Positions 14,139-19,122 of a DNA stretch of 19,122 bases are shown here, piece after piece. The notes beneath the pieces are model-generated. The model made no database searches. It was not told where the DNA came from and worked only from the letters and a program-made list of their open reading frames with translations. Within the stretch, counting starts at the first letter, position 1; every line of letters begins with the position of its first letter. The DNA is from Flavobacterium psychrophilum (GTDB lineage Bacteria > Bacteroidota > Bacteroidia > Flavobacteriales > Flavobacteriaceae). The stretch is from positions 1 through 19,122 of the forward strand of contig CAMAWK010000020.1 of NCBI GenBank assembly GCA_945861915.1, written 5' to 3'. The position numbers and the translations under genes are program-made.

Positions 14139-15398
14139 ATGACAAACTTTTTTTTTAAAATAATATTTTTATTTATTACTTGTACTTCAATGGTTGCCCA
14201 ATCAGAAAATGAAGTTGTACCACCATTTCATATAAAAACGGTTACTTTTCTTCAAAATAGCAATCAAAATGAGATTCCTATTTTTAAGTTAGGGGAAGGA
14301 TTTCAAGTCCAATTTGATGATTTGTATGGCAACGAGGCAAATTATTATTACGAAATTGTGCATTTTGATTACAATTGGATTCCTTCACCCATTCCTAAAA
14401 ATGAATATTTGTTAGGTTTCGATAATCAGCGAATTCAAGATTATACCAACTCTGTCAATGCTTTACAAATTTATTCACATTATAAATTGTCGATTCCAAA
14501 TCAGTTTACTCAACAATTAAGAATCAGTGGAAATTATATGTTGAAAATATTGGACGATAGTAAAGAAGTAGTCTTTTCTAGAAAATTTATTCTTTATGAA
14601 GATCGTGTCAATGTTCCCATTCAAATCAAGAGAGCTAGAACTATATCAAATCTTGTCAATAAGCACAATTTAGAATTTTCAATTACATCAAGTTCTATCA
14701 CGTTTCAAAATCCTTTGAAAAATGTAAAAGTAGTGTTGCTTCAAAATGGACAGTGGAATACTGCAATTAAAAATGTTGTTCCGCAATTTACTTTAGGAAA
14801 TGACTTGATTTATAGATATGATACCCAAACACAATTTTGGGCAGGAAACGAATTTTTATTTTTTGAGAATAGGGATATTCGTTCAACTGGTAACAATGTA
14901 GCTCGAATAGATGGAGGTTCAAATATATATAATAGCTACTTGTTTACCAATAATGCTCGAACCAATTTTCAATATTCATTTACTCAAGATGCCAATGGAA
15001 ATTTTGTTCCCCGAAATATCAATGCTGAAAATAGTGAAATTGAAGCCGATTATTCTTGGGTTTATTTTAGCCTTTCAGCACCAACATTTAGATTAAACAA
15101 AGATATTTATGTCAACGGAATGTTTAATAATTTCAGTTTATCTGACGAATTCAAAATGGAGTATAATGAACAAAAAAAGATTTACGAAAAAGCCATTTTA
15201 ATTAAACAGGGTTTTACAAACTATCAATATACAATTGCCGACAGCAAAGGAAAAATTGATTTTGAGAATGCCATAGATGGTAATTTTTTTGAAACCGAAA
15301 ATGATTATTCTGTAATAGTTTATTATCGAGATATTAAAGACAGATATGATAGAGTTGTAGGGAAAGGCAGTGCAAATTCTTTAAATATCATCAATTAA
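14139..15398 (+). CDS. Type IX secretion Plug-domain protein (DUF5103)
   Basis: A 419-residue secreted protein with a signal peptide (MTNFFFKIIFLFITCTSMVAQ). It matches the DUF5103 family, which includes the Plug protein seen bound to the type IX translocon SprA in Flavobacterium johnsoniae; the assignment is from recognised family features: PPFHIKTVTFLQNSNQNEIPIFKLGEGFQVQFDDL near the N-terminus, YYYEIVHFDYNW, LRISGNYMLKILDDSKEVVFSRKFILYE, and a C-terminal FNNFSLSDEFKMEYNEQKKIYEKAILIKQGFTNYQY block. The fold is expected to be all-beta and periplasmic, closing the SprA pore. No other type IX component is encoded in the window. It stands alone between a methyltransferase gene and apaG. Confidence 0.9.
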   Translation: MTNFFFKIIFLFITCTSMVAQSENEVVPPFHIKTVTFLQNSNQNEIPIFKLGEGFQVQFDDLYGNEANYYYEIVHFDYNWIPSPIPKNEYLLGFDNQRIQDYTNSVNALQIYSHYKLSIPNQFTQQLRISGNYMLKILDDSKEVVFSRKFILYEDRVNVPIQIKRARTISNLVNKHNLEFSITSSSITFQNPLKNVKVVLLQNGQWNTAIKNVVPQFTLGNDLIYRYDTQTQFWAGNEFLFFENRDIRSTGNNVARIDGGSNIYNSYLFTNNARTNFQYSFTQDANGNFVPRNINAENSEIEADYSWVYFSLSAPTFRLNKDIYVNGMFNNFSLSDEFKMEYNEQKKIYEKAILIKQGFTNYQYTIADSKGKIDFENAIDGNFFETENDYSVIVYYRDIKDRYDRVVGKGSANSLNIIN

Positions 15399-15438
15399 AA
15401 AACAATAAAAAAATAACGGACTAATTCCATTTTTTTTA

Positions 15439-15446
15439 TAGATTTG
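15439..15446 (+). promoter_or_regulatory. apaG -7 element (TAGATTTG)
   Basis: Exact TAnnTTTG, 31 bases before the apaG start codon. No -33 TTG at usual spacing. Confidence 0.5.
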
Positions 15447-15477
15447 CATTTATTAAATTCATATTCAACGCACTGAT

Positions 15478-15864
15478 ATGGTTTCTCAAATAACTCGAGG
15501 CATAAAAATATCTGTATTGACCAGTTTTGAAGGCACTTACTTCAAGAACTACAAGATTCATTTTGCTTTTAGTTATGAGATTACAATCGAAAATCACAGT
15601 AAAGATTCGGTTCAATTAATGTCACGTCACTGGGAAATTTTCGACTCTCTAAATGATTCCGAAATTGTTGATGGCGAAGGAGTAATAGGGAAGAAGCCCG
15701 TTTTAAAACCGGGAGAATTTCATACCTATAATTCAGGTTGTTTGCTTTCCTCTCCTTATGGTTCCATGAAAGGCTATTTCAGTATGATTAATTTCACTTC
15801 TACCAAAAATTTCAAAGTTATTGTTCCTTCATTTAGACTTTGTGCACCTTTTGCTTTAAATTAA
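15478..15864 (+). CDS. apaG: ApaG-domain protein (DUF525)
   Basis: A 128-residue protein of full ApaG length. The family signature is present: HWEIFDSLNDSEIVDGEGVIGKKPVLKPGEFHTYNSGCLLSSPYGSMKGYFSM, with the G-x-G-V-x-G-x-x-P loop and the SGC...P-x-G-x-M-x-G-x-Y block. ApaG proteins are small beta-sandwiches that resemble fibronectin type III domains. In enterobacteria apaG sits with ksgA and apaH and is linked to cobalt/magnesium resistance; its biochemical role is unsettled. Here it sits between the Plug-domain gene and pruA with its own promoter. Confidence 0.95.
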   Translation: MVSQITRGIKISVLTSFEGTYFKNYKIHFAFSYEITIENHSKDSVQLMSRHWEIFDSLNDSEIVDGEGVIGKKPVLKPGEFHTYNSGCLLSSPYGSMKGYFSMINFTSTKNFKVIVPSFRLCAPFALN

Positions 15865-15938
15865 TTTTTCATCAAAATTATTTAAATCAGTTGGGAATTT
15901 TAGACTACTAAATCTTCCTTTTTTCAAACAATCCTTCG

Positions 15939-15946
15939 TACTTTTG
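15939..15946 (+). promoter_or_regulatory. pruA -7 element (TACTTTTG)
   Basis: Exact TAnnTTTG. It predicts a transcript start near 15952-15954, leaving almost no leader for an ATG at 15958 but about 40 bases for the ATG at 15994, which supports the downstream start. Confidence 0.55.
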
Positions 15947-15993
15947 AACAAGATGATTTGTTTTTTCATTTCTATAATTTTAAATTGAAAAGT

Positions 15994-17622
15994 ATGCTAA
16001 AAGGATTTTTTAATGTACCCAAAGCGGTAAATGAACCAGTAAAATCGTACGCGACCAATTCTCCCGAAAAAGAAGCTGTGCTTTCTACCTATAAACAAAT
16101 GTGGAATTCTCAAATAGAAGTGCCACTTTATATTGGTAAAGAGGAAATTAAAACAGGAAATACCCGAAATATATCAGCTCCTCACGATCACCAACACATC
16201 GTAGGAAAATATCATTTAGCTGAAAAAAATCATGTAGAAAAAGCGATTGCAAATTGTCTCGAATCCAAAACAAAATGGGCAAACATGGCTTGGGAACAAC
16301 GTGCTGCCATTTTCTTGAAAGCTGCCGAATTAATTGCTGGACCATATAGATTCAAAATCAATGCAGCTACGATGATTGGTCAATCTAAAAATATTTTTCA
16401 GGCAGAAATTGACGCTGCCTGTGAGTTGATAGATTTTTTGCGTTTCAATGTCGAATTTATGGCGCAAATTTACAGCGATCAACCCAATTCTAATTCTTAC
16501 GTTTGGAACCGGTTAGAATACCGCCCACTCGAAGGTTTTGTGTATGCTATTTCTCCTTTCAATTTTACTGCTATTGCTGCGAATCTTCCTGCAAGTGCTG
16601 CTATGATGGGAAATGTTGTAGTTTGGAAACCCAGCGATAGCCAAGTTTTTTCTGCAAAAATAATTATTGATGTTTTCAAAGAAGCTGGACTTCCAGACGG
16701 TGTAATTAATGTCGTTTTTGGTGATGCTTTGATGATAACCGATACGGTTTTAGCAAGTCGTGATTTTGCTGGTGTTCATTTTACGGGTTCTACTCATGTC
16801 TTTAAAGATATTTGGGCAAAAATCGGGAATAATATTCATCACTATAAAACGTACCCGAGAATTGTGGGAGAAACAGGCGGAAAAGATTTTATTTTAGCGC
16901 ATTCAACTGCCAATATAAAACAAGTTTCTACTGGAATCGTTCGAGGTGCTTTCGAGTTTCAAGGACAAAAATGTTCTGCTGCTTCAAGAGCTTATATCCC
17001 TAAAAGTATTTGGTTAGAACTGAAACAGCAGCTAATTACCGATGTCAAATCAATGAAAATGGGCTCGCCAGAAGATTTTGGCAATTTCATTACGGCTGTC
17101 ATTCACGAAGGCTCATTTGACAAATTGGCAAAGTATATCGACCAAGCCAAAAACGATGCCGATGCCGAAATTATCATTGGCGGCAATTATGATAAATCCG
17201 TTGGTTATTTTATAGAACCAACTGTAATTGTAACCACAAATCCACAGTACACGACAATGGAAACTGAATTGTTTGGTCCAATACTAACGATTTTTGTTTA
17301 TGAAGACACCGAATGGGAAGCAACATTAAAATTGGTAGATGCTACTTCAGAATATGCTTTGACTGGAGCTATTTTTAGTCAAGATCGATACGCTATTGAA
17401 GAAGCAACAGTAGCTTTGCAAAATGCCGCAGGAAATTTTTATGTTAATGACAAACCAACAGGTGCCGTTGTCGGTATGCAACCATTTGGTGGGGCAAGAG
17501 CCTCAGGAACCAATGACAAAGCAGGTTCTCAGTTGAATTTATTGCGTTGGGTGTCGCCAAGAACCATCAAAGAACCATTTGTAACTCCAGAAGATTATAG
17601 ATACCCATTTTTGGGGGAATAA
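15994..17622 (+). CDS. pruA: L-glutamate gamma-semialdehyde (1-pyrroline-5-carboxylate) dehydrogenase
   Basis: An aldehyde dehydrogenase of 542 residues that oxidises glutamate semialdehyde, the product of proline dehydrogenase, to glutamate with NAD. The catalytic Glu is E293 (VGETGGKDF) and the nucleophilic Cys is C327 (FEFQGQKCSAASR). The cofactor site is seen in PFNFTAIAANLPASAAMMGNVVVWKPS and in HFTGST. The C-terminal GGARASGTNDKAGS and PRTIKEPF blocks are typical of the stand-alone 5-carboxylate dehydrogenase class. The open frame extends upstream to an ATG at 15958, but MLKGFFNVPKAVNEPVKSYA matches relatives' N-termini and the promoter position argues for 15994. No proline dehydrogenase gene is in the window. 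A short palindromic repeat begins directly after the stop. Confidence 0.95.
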   Translation: MLKGFFNVPKAVNEPVKSYATNSPEKEAVLSTYKQMWNSQIEVPLYIGKEEIKTGNTRNISAPHDHQHIVGKYHLAEKNHVEKAIANCLESKTKWANMAWEQRAAIFLKAAELIAGPYRFKINAATMIGQSKNIFQAEIDAACELIDFLRFNVEFMAQIYSDQPNSNSYVWNRLEYRPLEGFVYAISPFNFTAIAANLPASAAMMGNVVVWKPSDSQVFSAKIIIDVFKEAGLPDGVINVVFGDALMITDTVLASRDFAGVHFTGSTHVFKDIWAKIGNNIHHYKTYPRIVGETGGKDFILAHSTANIKQVSTGIVRGAFEFQGQKCSAASRAYIPKSIWLELKQQLITDVKSMKMGSPEDFGNFITAVIHEGSFDKLAKYIDQAKNDADAEIIIGGNYDKSVGYFIEPTVIVTTNPQYTTMETELFGPILTIFVYEDTEWEATLKLVDATSEYALTGAIFSQDRYAIEEATVALQNAAGNFYVNDKPTGAVVGMQPFGGARASGTNDKAGSQLNLLRWVSPRTIKEPFVTPEDYRYPFLGE

Positions 17623-17649
17623 TGTCATTGCGAAGAATGAAGCAATCTC
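17623..17649. repeat. Short palindromic intergenic repeat (TGTCATTGCG...AAGCAATCTC)
   Basis: It begins TGTCATTGCGAAGAATGAAG and has inverted ends ATTGC (17627-17631) and GCAAT (17642-17646). It resembles the widely seen motif TCATTGCGAGGAACGAAG, a dispersed repeat found in many bacterial genomes. It abuts the pruA stop codon directly. Confidence 0.55.
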
Positions 17650-17680
17650 ATTTAGATTTAAGAGTTCAGATTTTAGATTA

Positions 17681-17723
17681 AAAGCCCACAAGAATTCAAA
17701 TAGTTTGAGTTCTTGTGGGTTTT
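17681..17723. terminator. Strong bidirectional terminator between pruA and the DUF2490 gene
   Basis: CCCACAAGAA (17685-17694) pairs with TTCTTGTGGG (17710-17719). Inner bases extend the stem to about 16 pairs with one G-T wobble and a three-base loop. Flanking A and T runs serve both strands of this convergent gene pair. Confidence 0.9.
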
Positions 17724-17744
17724 GATTTAAATTTTCTAAAACTA

Positions 17745-18416
17745 TTAAAAAGGCAAACTATTAAAAAACATAATTTGAAATTGAGTTCTACTAGAGTTTG
17801 ACAGAATTTGCGTCATTACACCAGCCTCGACCTTGAAATTTTTATTGAAACAATAGCCAACTCCTCCATAAATACGGTCTCTGTCAAAATAATCGGGTTC
17901 GGTATTGATGAAAATTTCATTATAAACCGAAGCATAAACCGCATTTTTCTCCATTTCTTTTTTGTTGATTGGAACATTAAAAGACAGAAAATAACGCGCA
18001 CGCATCTTGAAATCACCTTCGATAAATCGTTGTTCAAAACGATATCGATGTTGAATATTTACTCTTCCAAATTTTTCTTTGGTAATGAATTGCTGAAAGA
18101 TACGGTGTTCGTTGGTGTTTGATTTATCGTTTGTTCCAGCAATATAGGGTACTGAATGAACATAAGCATATCCCAACAATACATTATTGTTATTTTCGGA
18201 CAAATTATATCCAATCCCTGTTCTTAACAATAATTGCTCTAAATCTCCAGCGAAATTATAGTTACGATATTGCACTTCATTATGCCAATTCCATTTATTG
18301 TTTATTTTTTGGTTACCGAAATAAAGAAACCAATTACCCGTGTCTGTATTTTGTGCATTTCCGTAGGCTGTTAAAAACAATACCAACAAAATGCAAAACC
18401 ATTTTATTTTATTCAT
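17745..18416 (-). CDS. DUF2490 outer-membrane beta-barrel protein
   Basis: A 223-residue protein with a signal peptide (MNKIKWFCILLVLFLTAYGNAQ). The mature part fits DUF2490: an opening GNWFLYFGNQKINNKWNWHNEVQYRNYNF, then amphipathic strands with alternating aromatic residues (LLLRTGIGYNL, VLLGYAYVHS, RVNIQHRYRFEQRF, MRARYFLSFNVPI, AVYASVYNEIFI, RIYGGVGYCF) and a final QFQIMFFNSLPF ending in Phe, the usual signal for barrel insertion. Likely an outer-membrane barrel of unknown substrate. It starts 50 bases downstream of the rsmG stop on the same strand, with no terminator between and no clear TAnnTTTG, so co-transcription with rsmG is plausible. Confidence 0.88.
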   Translation of the reverse strand: MNKIKWFCILLVLFLTAYGNAQNTDTGNWFLYFGNQKINNKWNWHNEVQYRNYNFAGDLEQLLLRTGIGYNLSENNNNVLLGYAYVHSVPYIAGTNDKSNTNEHRIFQQFITKEKFGRVNIQHRYRFEQRFIEGDFKMRARYFLSFNVPINKKEMEKNAVYASVYNEIFINTEPDYFDRDRIYGGVGYCFNKNFKVEAGVMTQILSNSSRTQFQIMFFNSLPF

Positions 18417-18466
18417 ATTTAATTTTGAATTTTTTTAAAAATAAAAATTTGATATTTCCAATACAT

Positions 18467-19099
18467 TTACACGGTAAACTTCAACGGCAAATGAACTACT
18501 TTTTTGGTCTCAAAAAACTCTCCCTCAAAATAATCAGATAAATTGTATTCCTTGGCTTTTGGAAAATCTTTTAATTCTTCGGTTAAATCCCCTCCTTTTA
18601 AATATAGAATTCCGTTTTTGAGTTCGTGTTTGTGTTGCTTTTTGATTTTGTTTTTTATCCAAGACACAAAATCGGGCATATTGGTCACAGCACGACTTAC
18701 GATAAAATCGAAATCACCTTTTACTAATTCGGCACGAATTTGTTCCGCTTTCACGTTTTTGAGTTCCAAGGCATCGGCTACAGCCTGAACCACTTTTATT
18801 TTTTTTGCAATGACATCAATCAAGTAAAATCGGGTTTCTGGAAAAAGAATCGCTAACGGAATTCCAGGAAAACCGCCACCAGTGCCCACATCCAAAACAT
18901 AAGTTCCTGGTTCGAATGTGATTATTTTGGCAATTCCTAACGAATGCAATATGTGTTTGGTGTATAATTCGTCAATATCTTTTCGGGAAATGACATTTAT
19001 TTTGGCGTTCCAATCGTGGTATAAAAAATCTAGTTTTTCGAATTGCTCTTTTTGTAAATCGGTTAGGTTTGGGAAATACTTTAGAATGTCGTCCATCAT
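18467..19099 (-). CDS. rsmG: RsmG, 16S rRNA G527 N7-methyltransferase
   Basis: A 210-residue class I methyltransferase (GidB) that methylates N7 of G527 in 16S rRNA. The SAM motif I is LDVGTGGGFPGIPLAILFPE (69-88), the most diagnostic segment of the family. It is followed by FYLIDVIAKKIKVVQ (motif post-I), a helix, and FIVSRAVTNMPDFVSW (motif IV region). The N-terminal part (LYHDWNAKINVISRKDIDELYTKHILHSL) is also typical. Two tandem ATG codons (19097-19099 and 19094-19096) could start translation; relatives generally begin with a single Met followed by acidic residues, so the second is a fair alternative. Length is normal for the family. Confidence 0.96.
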   Translation of the reverse strand: MMDDILKYFPNLTDLQKEQFEKLDFLYHDWNAKINVISRKDIDELYTKHILHSLGIAKIITFEPGTYVLDVGTGGGFPGIPLAILFPETRFYLIDVIAKKIKVVQAVADALELKNVKAEQIRAELVKGDFDFIVSRAVTNMPDFVSWIKNKIKKQHKHELKNGILYLKGGDLTEELKDFPKAKEYNLSDYFEGEFFETKKVVHLPLKFTV

Positions 19100-19111
19100 T
19101 TAAAATTTTAA

Positions 19112-19119
19112 CAAAAGTA
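19112..19119 (-). promoter_or_regulatory. rsmG -7 element (TACTTTTG)
   Basis: Exact minus-strand TAnnTTTG, 12 bases before the first of two tandem ATGs. The -33 region falls outside the window. Confidence 0.5.
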
Positions 19120-19122
19120 CCA

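Noticed and set aside
15958..15993. The longer N-terminus of PruA starting at 15958
   Set aside because: The extra 12 residues are Phe/Lys/Asn-rich and not family-like, and the -7 element leaves almost no leader for this ATG.
18119..18541. A 140-codon plus-strand open frame opposite the DUF2490 gene and the end of rsmG
   Set aside because: Its translation is low-complexity, rich in Tyr, Phe, Asn and Leu, with no domain; the opposing frames are well-recognised genes.

Overview
The window looks like chromosome from Flavobacterium or a close relative in the Flavobacteriaceae. It is AT-rich. Many genes are preceded by the Bacteroidetes -7 element TAnnTTTG and lack a Shine-Dalgarno sequence. Several proteins belong to families typical of the phylum: a type IX secretion Plug-domain protein, DUF2490 and DUF3575-like barrels, and RlmN and PruA of flavobacterial type. 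No rRNA, tRNA, CRISPR array, transposase or phage gene was seen. No gene-free stretch exceeds 300 bases; the longest, 12128-12373, holds a palindromic repeat and the map promoter.

Layout. 72-944 is a lipoprotein gene, which meets a secreted protein of unknown function (1025-2509, minus) at a shared terminator. That gene diverges from an outer-membrane barrel gene (2575-3276) across interlocked promoters. rlmN (minus) diverges from an O-methyltransferase gene, whose 3' end overlaps a PAP2 phosphatase gene. The PAP2 gene is translationally coupled to a tatA-like gene on the minus strand. Upstream of these, 6118-6869 is a single carboxypeptidase-regulatory-like gene broken by a one-base frameshift.

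7016-12127 is the main accessory block: a tight plus-strand operon of a TetR regulator, an ABC membrane/ATPase protein, an HlyD-type adaptor and a TolC-type outer-membrane channel. Together they form a complete trans-envelope exporter of type I secretion architecture, with no substrate gene beside it. The ATPase keeps Walker A but has lost or altered its signature, Q-loop, Walker B, catalytic Glu and switch His. This is the most interesting biology in the window.

12374-19099 is mostly housekeeping: map, a class I methyltransferase with an atypical SAM motif, a Plug-domain protein, apaG and pruA on plus, then a DUF2490 barrel gene and rsmG on minus. Three kinds of palindromic intergenic repeat lie here: a 22-bp inverted repeat after tolC, an imperfect hairpin after map, and a short ATTGC/GCAAT repeat abutting the pruA stop codon.
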